Made by a program: the position numbers and the translations under genes | Part shown: one piece after another, positions 16,229-24,862 of the stretch | Numbering within the stretch: position 1 is the stretch's first letter | Layout: the number at the start of each line of letters is the position of its first letter | Source: Pseudoalteromonas galatheae | GTDB taxonomy: Bacteria; Pseudomonadota; Gammaproteobacteria; Enterobacterales; Alteromonadaceae | Length of the DNA: 64,000 nucleotides | NCBI RefSeq assembly: GCF_005886105.2 | Contig: NZ_PNCO02000001.1 | Location: 2,353,001-2,417,000, forward strand | Direction: 5' to 3' | The notes under the pieces: generated by a model | Databases searched by the model: none | Told to the model about the DNA's origin: nothing | What the model saw: only the letters and a program-made list of their open reading frames with translations

Positions 16229-17637
16229 CTTAATTTATCTCCAATTAAGAACTGCAAAGCATGATCAAGCCTGATATGCGATAAGTTTCCTTGCCTCGCG
16301 GGTAGCGGCTCAAACGCTAGAAACTCAAACCCACTTTGGGGCCAAGCCTGCACCTTTGGAACGTGATCAGGTGGAGTTGGTGGCACATAATTAATAAACT
16401 GCTGCTCGCCGACTGGCTTGCCGTAAATACATTGCACATGTTGCGCCCCCTCTTTCACCGCTCTCGACTCAACACTTCTCACCGAAGAGAGAGACATCGT
16501 GTCCACGGTTACCCCGTTGAAGCGAAGCTCATTGGCGCTGTCCACCAACATTTCATTTAACAACCTTGTCAAATTGGTCTGCTGCTCGTTCAAGACGCCA
16601 TCACATTTGTTGGCGGCAAATAGCACCTTATCTATTTTTGGGTTAAATAAACGAGACAAAAAGCCACTTTTACCATGAGAAAACATGGCGAGGATCTGCT
16701 TTAACGCAACTTCTTGCTCTTTCAATGTGTCATAGCCATCACTTAAGCTACCCAATAAGTCGACTAACACGACTTGGCGGTCAAACTGGCAAAAGTAATC
16801 TTTGTAAAATGGCGCCACTACTTGCTTTTTATAGGCTTCAAAACGCTCCACAAGCTGTTGATATTGTGAATGCTCAGTAATGTCGTTTGGGTGAACTTGC
16901 ACAGGGAAAAACAACAATATCGGCGCTCCCTCAAGGTCACCCGGGATCAACGCCCGGCCAGGTTGCAAGTTAGATAAACGAGTGTCCCGCTGCAACTGCG
17001 CTAAAAGCGCATGGTAACTTTGTGCAAGCATTTTCAGCTTACTTTCATCCACCGCTTCAGTACCATCAAACTGCTCGAGTAGCTGTAAAAACGTTTGTGT
17101 AAATGGCTGATATTTAGGCTTATTCAATAATGCAAATTGCTGCTCACACCACTCGGGAAAAGTCATTTTAAGTAGCGGCAAGTCCATTAACCATTCACCT
17201 GGGTAATCATATAGTTCAAGGTATAGTGTATGAGTTTGCGCTAAGTGTTGTTTGAGTCCGCGTTCACTATGATACCTAAACGCCAATGTTAAGGTATTGA
17301 TACGTTTGGTTGACGCAGGCCATGTTGGCGGCTCTTCCAACAAACAAGTTATTGCTTGCTGATAGTCAAAAGTGGGTACCGCCAGTGCCTTCTGTGGCTC
17401 AGGACGACACGCAACAAGACGCCCTTCACTCACGACGTCTAAAAACGGTAAGTTGTCGGTGCTCGTTTGGGTAGTCAGATGCTTGATAAGCGCCGTGATA
17501 AATGCGGTTTTCCCGCTGCCACTAAAACCGGTTACAGCAAGCTTTATGTGCTTATCAAAAGAGCGGTGGAGCGTTTTTTTGGCTTGTTGTTTTAATTTAT
17601 CTAAGGAAGATGGGGTTCGAAAGCGTGACGTAGTCAT
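16225..17637 (-). CDS. ycjX: YcjX family P-loop protein (DUF463)
   Basis: This protein of about 470 residues has a Walker A motif, GFSGSGKTAFI (about residues 37-47), and a Walker B-like VVLVDLLGSL (about 287). NKCDG near residue 340 resembles a G-4 motif, so it is a GTPase-like protein of the DUF463 family. I start at the ATG at 17637 (MTTSRFRTP); a TTG seven codons upstream also opens the frame but overlaps the Shine-Dalgarno-like GAGGGG. The gene lies 48 bp after pspC and overlaps ycjF by four bases. Such psp-ycjXF linkage points to an envelope-stress role in the cytoplasm or at the membrane. Confidence 0.9.
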   Translation of the reverse strand: MTTSRFRTPSSLDKLKQQAKKTLHRSFDKHIKLAVTGFSGSGKTAFITALIKHLTTQTSTDNLPFLDVVSEGRLVACRPEPQKALAVPTFDYQQAITCLLEEPPTWPASTKRINTLTLAFRYHSERGLKQHLAQTHTLYLELYDYPGEWLMDLPLLKMTFPEWCEQQFALLNKPKYQPFTQTFLQLLEQFDGTEAVDESKLKMLAQSYHALLAQLQRDTRLSNLQPGRALIPGDLEGAPILLFFPVQVHPNDITEHSQYQQLVERFEAYKKQVVAPFYKDYFCQFDRQVVLVDLLGSLSDGYDTLKEQEVALKQILAMFSHGKSGFLSRLFNPKIDKVLFAANKCDGVLNEQQTNLTRLLNEMLVDSANELRFNGVTVDTMSLSSVRSVESRAVKEGAQHVQCIYGKPVGEQQFINYVPPTPPDHVPKVQAWPQSGFEFLAFEPLPARQGNLSHIRLDHALQFLIGDKLR

Positions 17638-17685
17638 AAATAGAAAAGTGCCCCTCAAGAAAATGCCAAGGCGGCCAATACCGCC

Positions 17686-18087
17686 TTATAGCTTGTCAAT
17701 TTCTCTGCTAACCGTAAATTCAGGTGAAGTTACGTAGCGTTCCATGTTTTGAATGCGACCATCAAGTCGTGATAATCTGTCTTTTAGGTCATAAAGTGCC
17801 TGTCTTGGCGGTTCACCTTTTTGCCACACCTTAAACTTCACTGATACCTTATCTTCATCTTTCGCATCAGGTGAACGATTTGGCATCGTTTCACGCTTAT
17901 CTAAAATAAACCAGCAAGCCACATACACCACGATAAATAATGGACCACCAGATAATAGCACAGCTGTGATGAATAAAATCCGAACAAGCCATAACTCCAT
18001 GTTGAAATAATCACTAAGACCAGCGCATACTCCAGCTACCTTGCCACGACTTGGGTCACGATATAGCTCTCGCTTTAGTCTACTCAT
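17686..18087 (-). CDS. pspC: Phage-shock protein C
   Basis: This 133-residue protein opens with the PspC domain: KRELYRDPSRGKVAGVCAGLSDYF (an ATP-free helical start), then a TM helix (about residues 38-60, VRILFITAVLLSGGPLF). A soluble C-terminal tail of about 70 residues ends in a coiled segment (LKDRLSRLDGRIQNME). PspC and PspB sense secretin or membrane stress and release PspA from PspF. I chose the ATG at 18087, whose ATGA overlaps the pspB stop; a longer frame starting at 18102 would begin inside pspB. Confidence 0.92.
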   Translation of the reverse strand: MSRLKRELYRDPSRGKVAGVCAGLSDYFNMELWLVRILFITAVLLSGGPLFIVVYVACWFILDKRETMPNRSPDAKDEDKVSVKFKVWQKGEPPRQALYDLKDRLSRLDGRIQNMERYVTSPEFTVSREIDKL

Positions 18088-18317
18088 AACTTGCGTCTCC
18101 ATTGTGGTGACTCTTGATCAAGTAAAGCTTCTAACGTTTCAACACGATCTGCCATTTTTTCTGCCTTGCTGGCTAATTCGATAAGCTGACGATGCTCGTG
18201 CTCACTTAACCCTTGGCTTACCTGCTTTTTGCTACGGTAGTGTAAAATCAACCAAAGTGGTGCCACGATGACCATAAAAATAATCAACGGAGCCATCAAA
18301 ACTTCTGCGTCAAACAT
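18084..18317 (-). CDS. pspB: Phage-shock protein B
   Basis: This 77-residue protein has one N-terminal TM helix (about residues 7-27, PLIIFMVIVAPLWLILHY) followed by a charged coiled coil (about 37-70). Both length and layout equal E. coli PspB (74 aa). It forms the membrane sensor with PspC and interacts with PspA. It follows pspA after a 77-bp gap that contains a strong hairpin and overlaps pspC by four bases. Confidence 0.92.
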   Translation of the reverse strand: MFDAEVLMAPLIIFMVIVAPLWLILHYRSKKQVSQGLSEHEHRQLIELASKAEKMADRVETLEALLDQESPQWRRKL

Positions 18318-18363
18318 AATCTTCTCCTGCCTTCAACCTGGCTGTTATTATTGTAGTTGGTTA

Positions 18364-18386
18364 GCACCTACCCTGACAGTAGGTGC
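18364..18386 (-). other. Stem-loop between pspA and pspB
   Basis: GCACCTAC and GTAGGTGC arms around a seven-base loop. With no T-tract on the minus strand it may protect the pspA 3' end or partially stop transcription, consistent with PspA being needed in excess over PspBC. Confidence 0.55.
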
Positions 18387-18394
18387 GATTATTT

Positions 18395-19054
18395 TCACTT
18401 TTCAGCCATTTTCTTTTTCAGCTGTTCAAGCTCATCGTCAATCTTTTCATTCTTTTGCAGATCAGCAATCTCATCCGCTAAAGATTTCTTACCTAAATCG
18501 TAAGATTCGATTTGTGACTCTAGGCCATCGATTTTGCTCTCATAACGCTCAAAGCGATTTAGTGCATCATCTACTTTACTGCTGTCTAGTGCCTTTTTCA
18601 CCTCTAAACGAGATTCAGCTGAACGCTGGCGCAGTACAATCGCTTTTTGGCGCGCTTTTGCGTCGGCCAGTTTATCTTGTAATGTACTGACTTCTTGCTG
18701 TAGCTTTTCAATGTGCGTGTCTACATGCTCTAGCTCTTTTTCAAGGGCTGCAACATCCTCCGCAGACTTTTGCTTTTCAAGTAAAGCAGCACGTGCTAAA
18801 TCTTCACGCTCTTTACTTAGTGCAAGCTCTGCTTTGGTTTGCCAATCATCTACCTGTGCTTTTAGCTGATCTAGACGGCGTGTTAACTCCTTTTTCTCAG
18901 CAAGTGTTTTTGCTGAGGTCGATCTTACTTCGACTAGTGTATCTTCCATTTCTTGGATAATTAGGCGAACCATTTTTTCTGGGTCTTCGGCTTTATCCAA
19001 AATAGCATTGATATTAGAATTCACTATGTCTGCAAAACGAGAAAAAATTCCCAT
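18395..19054 (-). CDS. pspA: Phage-shock protein A
   Basis: This 219-residue all-helical coiled-coil protein is the length of E. coli PspA (222). The amphipathic N-terminal helix (MGIFSRFADIVNSNINAILDKAEDPE) binds lipids. The HPK-like segment LVEVRSTSAKTLAEKKEL and the long coiled coil to residue 215 follow. PspA binds and inhibits PspF in unstressed cells and assembles on damaged membranes. It heads the operon pspA-pspB-pspC-ycjX-ycjF, is divergent from pspF, and has a sigma54-like promoter about 47 bp upstream. Confidence 0.95.
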   Translation of the reverse strand: MGIFSRFADIVNSNINAILDKAEDPEKMVRLIIQEMEDTLVEVRSTSAKTLAEKKELTRRLDQLKAQVDDWQTKAELALSKEREDLARAALLEKQKSAEDVAALEKELEHVDTHIEKLQQEVSTLQDKLADAKARQKAIVLRQRSAESRLEVKKALDSSKVDDALNRFERYESKIDGLESQIESYDLGKKSLADEIADLQKNEKIDDELEQLKKKMAEK

Positions 19055-19100
19055 AGTGGTTACCTCTTTGGTTAATAGCTAAATTGCTTACTGTCTATGT

Positions 19101-19117
19101 ATCAAATAGCTTGCCAA
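19101..19117 (-). promoter_or_regulatory. Sigma54-like promoter of pspA
   Basis: The minus strand reads TTGGCA-AGCTAT-TTGATA: GG at -24 and GA where the -12 GC is expected, with exactly ten bases between. The E. coli pspA promoter also departs from GC at -12. Position about 47 bp before the pspA ATG and divergence from pspF support it. Confidence 0.6.
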
Positions 19118-19237
19118 CTTTAACAAATTTAAAAACACAATAAAATCATAAGGTTATTTTATTTTTAAAAGTCCTTTAGTTATCCCTTTTTTTGAAATAC
19201 ACTAGTTATTAGTAAAAACCACTAAGAGTTAGGCAAT

Positions 19238-20329
19238 ATGAGCCGGTTTCGCCAACAGGATAATTTATTAGGCCAATCTGACAGCTTTTTAGCTGTGCTA
19301 GACAAGGTTTCACAGCTCGCTCCCTTAGAAAAGCCCGTGCTTATTATTGGCGAGCGTGGCACAGGTAAAGAGTTAATTGCAGCACGTTTGCATTATCTCT
19401 CAGAGCGGTGGGATCAGGAATACGTCAAACTAAACTGCGCAGCCCTAAACGAAAACCTCTTAGAGAGCGAGTTATTTGGTCACGAGAGCGGTGCCTTTAC
19501 TGGTGCAAGCAAGCGCCATGAAGGTCGATTTGAACGCGCTAACAGTGGCACACTGTTTTTAGATGAGTTAGCCAATACTTCTGCAATGGTGCAAGAAAAG
19601 CTCTTGCGTGTAATTGAATACGGCGAGTTCGAGCGAGTTGGCGGCAAGCAAACCGTAAAAGTAGATACTCGACTGGTATGCGCTACCAATGAAGATCTCC
19701 CCACTCTCGCCGATGCAGGAGAGTTCAGACACGACTTATTAGACCGCCTCGCATTTGACGTCATCACCTTACCGCCATTAAGAGCAAGAAAAGAAGACAT
19801 CTTATTATTGGCCGAGCATTTTGCGATAAATATGGCTCGGGATTTAGGATGGGAGTTATTTAGCGGCTTTACCCGTAGAGCCATCGAAAAACTGCTTGAT
19901 TACCCGTGGCCCGGTAATATCCGTGAGCTCAAGAATGTAGTTGAACGTAGTTTATACCGTCATGGCAACGACCAAATTCCGGTTCATGATATTGTGTTTG
20001 ACCCCTTTGCTAGCCCATTTAGGCCGAGTCAACGGATCAAAGCGCCAAATGCCCAGCCAACAACTTCAACCACTCATACAGTTGAGCCTTTACCTGTGGC
20101 ACAACCGAGTAATGAACAGCGGGCAGATACAACCCTCGAATTTGACTTCCCTTGTGATTTAAAATCGCTTTCCAACGACTATGAAATCACAATGCTACAA
20201 AAAGCGCTTGAATTTAGTCAATTTAATCAAAAGAAAACTGCACAAAACCTTGGTTTGACGTATCATCAACTGAGAGGTTATTTGAAAAAATACAACCTAC
20301 TGGACCAAAACCAAAAACAAGAGGCATAG
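19238..20329 (+). CDS. pspF: PspF, sigma54 enhancer-binding activator of the psp operon
   Basis: This 363-residue protein starts directly with the AAA+ domain, with no receiver domain, as PspF does. Walker A reads GERGTGKEL (about residues 38-46), the sigma54-contact loop is GAFTGA (about 85-90), and Walker B is GTLFLDEL. A Fis-type helix-turn-helix lies at the C-terminus (about 325-355, NQKKTAQNLGLTYHQLRGYLKK). PspF activates psp transcription when PspA is titrated away. It is divergent from pspA and runs into sapA with a one-base overlap, so sap expression may be tied to it. The linker after the AAA+ domain is longer than in E. coli and rich in Thr/Pro/Gln. Confidence 0.95.
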   Translation: MSRFRQQDNLLGQSDSFLAVLDKVSQLAPLEKPVLIIGERGTGKELIAARLHYLSERWDQEYVKLNCAALNENLLESELFGHESGAFTGASKRHEGRFERANSGTLFLDELANTSAMVQEKLLRVIEYGEFERVGGKQTVKVDTRLVCATNEDLPTLADAGEFRHDLLDRLAFDVITLPPLRARKEDILLLAEHFAINMARDLGWELFSGFTRRAIEKLLDYPWPGNIRELKNVVERSLYRHGNDQIPVHDIVFDPFASPFRPSQRIKAPNAQPTTSTTHTVEPLPVAQPSNEQRADTTLEFDFPCDLKSLSNDYEITMLQKALEFSQFNQKKTAQNLGLTYHQLRGYLKKYNLLDQNQKQEA

Positions 20330-21939
20330 TGGTGCGTAAATTGTTTTTTGGTGTGCTGTGTACCGCTTTATTTGGCTGTACAGATCAGGCGCCAAATAAA
20401 GTGAATGATAAGTCACAAGGCTTAGTATATTGTGCAGAAGCGAACCCTGTGTCATTTAATCCACAAGTGACCACAACAGGGTCTACGATTGATATTATTG
20501 CCAATCAGCTTTATGACACCTTGATCAGTATTGATCCTGAAAGCGGCGAATTCTTACCAGAATTGGCAACGTCTTGGCAGGTCAGCGAAGACGGTAAATC
20601 TTTCACTTTTACCCTGAGGGACGATGTCCAATTTCACGATACCCTCTACTTCACACCAACAAGAAAAATGAATGCCGATGATGTGGTATTCTCATTTAAC
20701 CGTTTATTTGATGTTTACAATCCGTACCACTTTGTTGGTGATGCAAATTATCCTTATTTTCAAAGTATTGGACTCGACCAACTGATCCGCCAAGTGAAAA
20801 AAGTGGATGAACATACCGTTCGCTTTGATCTGTTCAATGCGGAAAGTAGCTTTTTATCCAATATCGCCACCGACTTCGCTGTCATTCTTTCAAAAGAATA
20901 CGCCGATCAGCTTATAGAACTTGAACACAAACAAGACTTTGATCAAAAGCCCGTCGGCACAGGTCCGTATAAGTACCGTGAATTTTTACGTGATAATTTG
21001 ATCCGGTATTATCGCCATGAGGATTACTGGAAACACCCCGTATACATGGAACAACTGGTCTACGACATCACCACCAATGGCACTAGCCGCATTGCGAAAA
21101 TGCTAACTAAAGAATGTGATATTACGGCGCACCCCAGTGCCACACAACTCACCGTGCTTGAACAAAGAAAAGACATAGAAGTTGAAAAGGCCGCTAATCT
21201 GAATATAGGTTACTGGGCATTCAACACCGAAAAGCCACCGTTTGATAATCCGCTGGTCCGAAAAGCGCTAGCGCACAGCATAGATTTTGAAAAAATCATG
21301 CAAGCGGTATTTTACAACAATGGGATTTTAGCCCGCTCGATGCTTCCCCCTTCTTCATGGGCGTTTGAAGCGCAGCAAAAAATGCCAACATATGACCCTG
21401 AAAAAGCCAAAGAGTATTTGAAACAAGCCGGTCTTGAGGGTGGTTTTTCCATGACCTTATGGGCCATGCCGGTGTCGAGAATTTACAATCCTAACGCGCG
21501 GAAAATGGCAGAGCTTATTCAACGTGATTTACGTGATATTGGCGTCAATGCCAGAATCGTCGAGTACGAATGGAATACCTTTATCGAACGTGTTGGCCGC
21601 CATGAGCACGATAGCGTGTTACTAGGCTGGGCAGCAGATACCCCTGATCCAGATAATTTCTTCAGCCCATTATTGAGCTGTACTGCGACATTTAGTGGCA
21701 AAAACCCATCCAACTGGTGTAATCCGGAGTTTGACTTATTGCTCACTCAAGCGTTAGACACCAACGATATGGAAGAAAGAAAATACTATTATCAGCAGGC
21801 ACAAAAAATGGTAATTGAGCAGCTGCCTCTCGTTCCAATTGCTCACGGGCTACGGTTCCAAGCAACCAGCTCTGATATCAAAGGCGTCTCACTTCGTCCA
21901 TTTGGTGGTATTTCACTCGCTGAGGCAAGGAGAGACTAA
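20329..21939 (+). CDS. sapA: SapA, peptide ABC transporter substrate-binding protein
   Basis: This 536-residue solute-binding protein (SBP family 5) starts with a short signal peptide ending in a lipobox-like LFGC (about residues 13-16), so it is probably a lipoprotein. The binding-protein core contains the family patterns DVQFHDTLYF and KALAHSID. SapA binds antimicrobial peptides or heme in enterobacteria, delivering them to SapBCDF. Start GTG at 20329 overlaps the pspF stop by one base; GTG at 20332 is equally possible. It is the first gene of sapABCDF. Confidence 0.9.
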   Translation: MVRKLFFGVLCTALFGCTDQAPNKVNDKSQGLVYCAEANPVSFNPQVTTTGSTIDIIANQLYDTLISIDPESGEFLPELATSWQVSEDGKSFTFTLRDDVQFHDTLYFTPTRKMNADDVVFSFNRLFDVYNPYHFVGDANYPYFQSIGLDQLIRQVKKVDEHTVRFDLFNAESSFLSNIATDFAVILSKEYADQLIELEHKQDFDQKPVGTGPYKYREFLRDNLIRYYRHEDYWKHPVYMEQLVYDITTNGTSRIAKMLTKECDITAHPSATQLTVLEQRKDIEVEKAANLNIGYWAFNTEKPPFDNPLVRKALAHSIDFEKIMQAVFYNNGILARSMLPPSSWAFEAQQKMPTYDPEKAKEYLKQAGLEGGFSMTLWAMPVSRIYNPNARKMAELIQRDLRDIGVNARIVEYEWNTFIERVGRHEHDSVLLGWAADTPDPDNFFSPLLSCTATFSGKNPSNWCNPEFDLLLTQALDTNDMEERKYYYQQAQKMVIEQLPLVPIAHGLRFQATSSDIKGVSLRPFGGISLAEARRD

Positions 21940-21940
21940 C

Positions 21941-22975
21941 ATGTTTGCAAAATATGCTTATCGACGACTGAGCTTGCTTTGCTTTATGTTGTTTACCCTA
22001 ACGATATTTACTTTCGCCCTCAATTACCTGTTTCCAGGTGAATTAGTCACCAACTTCAGTGGTGAAGTCAACTCAAGCTATGCCCAAACGCAGGCGCTAG
22101 TTGAAAAATACCGTATTGAAGAAAATATCTTTGTGCAATATGGCGCATTTATGGCTCGTATGTTTGAGGGCGATTGGGGTTTATCTTTGTCGTCAGGCCA
22201 ACCTGTTCTTTCTCATGTACAACACCTATTTCCGGCAACGCTTGAGTTGTGTTTATATGCTTTGACGGTTGCGGTCATTATTGGTGTACCAAGTGGGGTA
22301 ATAGCCAGCGCTTATCATAAAAAGTGGCCAGATAAGCTCATTAACTCATTAAGCTTGATGGGGTTTTCCATTCCAGTTTTTTGGTTAGCACTGCTGCTTA
22401 TTATGGCATTTTGTCTGGGCCTTGGGCTTTTCCCCATGTCCGGTAGAATAGGCTTACTTTATGAAATACAACCCGTCACGCATTTTATTCTGATTGATAT
22501 TTATCTTGAAGGGTTTCCCTATGGTGGTGCCGCATTTTGGGATGCACTTCATCATTTAGCGCTGCCAACCGTTGTGCTGGCTATGTACCCAACGACAGTT
22601 TTAATCCGCTTTACTCGCGACTCTATGCTCGAAGTCCTCGACCAAAACTATATTAAAACAGCTAGAGCAAAAGGCCTTAATCGCAGCCAGCTGATCATCC
22701 ACCACGCGCTGAGAAATGCGCTGCTGCCAGTGATAAAACAAATTGGCCTCCAGTTTAGCACCCTCATCACACTTGCGATGATCACAGAGGTGATATTCTC
22801 TTGGCCTGGGATCGGTCGATGGTTAATTGAAAGCATCTATCAACGTGATTACCCAGCTATCCAAGGGGGACTGCTCGCAGTGTCTTTCTTTGTTATCATT
22901 GCCAACATGTTGTCTGATTTTATTCACTCGATACTCGATCCGCTCGCAAGGAATCAGGCTCATGGCAAAGTTTAA
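21941..22975 (+). CDS. sapB: SapB, peptide ABC transporter permease
   Basis: This 344-residue permease has six predicted TM helices. The EAA loop is near RAKGLNRSQLIIHHALRNALLPV (about residues 241-263), the site that docks on the ATPases. The ATG at 21941 lies one base after the sapA stop; an upstream frame extension lies inside sapA and is not used. The product pairs with SapC to form the channel. The overlap with sapC (14 bases) indicates coupled translation. Confidence 0.92.
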   Translation: MFAKYAYRRLSLLCFMLFTLTIFTFALNYLFPGELVTNFSGEVNSSYAQTQALVEKYRIEENIFVQYGAFMARMFEGDWGLSLSSGQPVLSHVQHLFPATLELCLYALTVAVIIGVPSGVIASAYHKKWPDKLINSLSLMGFSIPVFWLALLLIMAFCLGLGLFPMSGRIGLLYEIQPVTHFILIDIYLEGFPYGGAAFWDALHHLALPTVVLAMYPTTVLIRFTRDSMLEVLDQNYIKTARAKGLNRSQLIIHHALRNALLPVIKQIGLQFSTLITLAMITEVIFSWPGIGRWLIESIYQRDYPAIQGGLLAVSFFVIIANMLSDFIHSILDPLARNQAHGKV

Positions 22976-23855
22976 CTTATTTACCGAAGAGTCTAACCGC
23001 TCACCCTTATTTAGGTTATGGCGTAAATTCCGCTCAAACCACATTGCACTAGTGGGTTTGTGGCTGTTTGTTGCCTTGACCGTATTGGCTTTAACAGCGC
23101 CGCTGATCGCGCCCTATGGTGTTAACCAGCAGCATGCTGATGCTCTGTTGCTGCCACCTTCTTGGCATGATGATGGCGATGTGCGCTTTATACTCGGTAC
23201 AGATGATTTGGGACGAGACATCTTATCTCGCCTAATGAACGGGGCGACCTACACGTTTGGTTTATCTATCATTGCGGCCTTAGTTACCACGGCACTCGGC
23301 GTCGTACTTGGTACGCTTGCTGGCGCTAGTCGAGGCTTAAAATCCAGCTTTCTTAATCACTTATTGGATATTACGCTCGCCATTCCTTCGTTACTGCTGG
23401 CCATTATCATCATTGCTATATTAGGGCCAGGTTTGATGAATACGGTGTGGGCGATTATCTTCGCGTTACTGCCACAATACATCCACTCGATAAGAAACTT
23501 AGTGGTCACTGAGCTGAGTAAAGACTATATCATTGCCTTTAAGCTTGATGGTGCAACACGCTGGAAACTGCTCGTCCGTGGCATACTGCCTAACATTTAC
23601 GAGCATATCGTGGTTATCTTCACCATGGCGCTGTCGACTGCTATTTTGGATATTGCGGCACTTGGTTTCTTAAAGCTCGGTGCGCAGCCTCCATCGACCG
23701 AATGGGGTGCTATCCTCCAAGAAAACTTAAGTTTAATTTATCTCGCGCCTTGGACTGTAGGCCTCCCAGGTGTATTGCTCTTTTTGGCAGTACTGTCTAC
23801 CAACTTGGTTGGTGATGGACTGCGTGAAGCGCTGAAACAACGTAAGGCAGATTAA
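22962..23855 (+). CDS. sapC: SapC, peptide ABC transporter permease
   Basis: A 297-residue DppC/OppC-type permease. An N-terminal TM follows a charged stretch (NRSPLFRLWRKFRSNHIALVG), and the typical GTDDLGRDILSRLMNGA segment (about residues 73-89) is present. Remaining TM helices and the EAA loop (DYIIAFKLDGATRWKLLVRGILPN) complete it. The ATG at 22962 is inside sapB. It ends at TAATG, so its stop overlaps the sapD start. Confidence 0.92.
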   Translation: MAKFNLFTEESNRSPLFRLWRKFRSNHIALVGLWLFVALTVLALTAPLIAPYGVNQQHADALLLPPSWHDDGDVRFILGTDDLGRDILSRLMNGATYTFGLSIIAALVTTALGVVLGTLAGASRGLKSSFLNHLLDITLAIPSLLLAIIIIAILGPGLMNTVWAIIFALLPQYIHSIRNLVVTELSKDYIIAFKLDGATRWKLLVRGILPNIYEHIVVIFTMALSTAILDIAALGFLKLGAQPPSTEWGAILQENLSLIYLAPWTVGLPGVLLFLAVLSTNLVGDGLREALKQRKAD

Positions 23856-24862
23856 TGCAATTGCTAGACATTAAGAACCTCACCATTGAACTACATACAG
23901 AAGACGGCGTTATTCGCGCAGTTGATAAGGTCAACCTTAGCCTTAAAGAAGGCGAAGTACATGCGCTTGTCGGTGAGTCTGGCTCTGGTAAAAGTCTAAT
24001 CGCCAAGGCCATTGTGGGGGTGCTCAATCAGCGCTGGACAGTAACCGCAGATCGCATGCACTGGCGTGGTGTAGACCTTATGCGCTTGTCTTCAGAAAAG
24101 CGCAGAAAGCTCGTCAGCCAAGACATTGCGATGATTTACCAAGAGCCAAGTCGAAGCCTTGACCCAACCGCCACTATTTTCGATCAAGTCGCGGAATCTA
24201 TCCCCGATAGCGTCTTAAAAGGTGGTTTTTTTGGTCGTAGAAAAGCTCGAAAAGAAAAGGTCCGAGCACTCTTGCACAAAGCTGGGATCCGAGACGATAA
24301 AAAGATCTGCAGCAGTTACCCACATGAGCTTTCAGAAGGAATGTGTCAAAAGATCATGATTGCGATGGCCATAGCCAGAAGCCCTCAACTACTGATAGCC
24401 GATGAGCCCACCACAGCACTTGAGAGCACCGCTCGCGCGCAAGTATTTCGATTGCTCAAAGCATTAAATCAACTTAAGAACATGTCGATATTAATGATTT
24501 CACATGAGTTGGAAGAAATCTCAGACTGGTCCCATGCAATGCATGTACTCTACTGCGGGCAGATGGTTGAAGCAGGTCCTACTCAGGCTATTTTTAAACA
24601 GCCATTACACCCCTATACCCAAGCGCTGGTTAAGAGTTTGCCTGATTTTGGTCAAGGACTCGGCCATAAAGAAGCATTTTATGCCTTAAAAGGGACTATT
24701 CCCCCTTTACAACACTTACCCATAGGATGTCGCTTGGGACCTAGATGCCCTCAAGCACAAAAAGAATGTGTCGTCACGCCAAGGCAAAGTCGCTCGCATG
24801 GTCATAGTTATGCTTGCCACTTCCCGTTAATTAAGGTGAAGCAAAAATGCAACCCGTCTTAA
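23855..24862 (+). CDS. sapD: SapD, peptide ABC transporter ATPase
   Basis: This 335-residue ABC ATPase has Walker A GESGSGKS (about residues 40-47) and Walker B LLIADEPTTALE. The signature motif is degenerate: LSEGMCQK replaces LSGGQ, as in E. coli SapD (which has LTEGECQK). The C-terminal oligopeptide-transporter extension has the Cys cluster IGCRLGPRCPQAQKECV and ends in YACHFPL. SapD and SapF together power SapBC. SapD has also been tied to potassium uptake through Trk in E. coli. It overlaps sapC by one base and sapF by 16. Confidence 0.93.
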   Translation: MQLLDIKNLTIELHTEDGVIRAVDKVNLSLKEGEVHALVGESGSGKSLIAKAIVGVLNQRWTVTADRMHWRGVDLMRLSSEKRRKLVSQDIAMIYQEPSRSLDPTATIFDQVAESIPDSVLKGGFFGRRKARKEKVRALLHKAGIRDDKKICSSYPHELSEGMCQKIMIAMAIARSPQLLIADEPTTALESTARAQVFRLLKALNQLKNMSILMISHELEEISDWSHAMHVLYCGQMVEAGPTQAIFKQPLHPYTQALVKSLPDFGQGLGHKEAFYALKGTIPPLQHLPIGCRLGPRCPQAQKECVVTPRQSRSHGHSYACHFPLIKVKQKCNPS

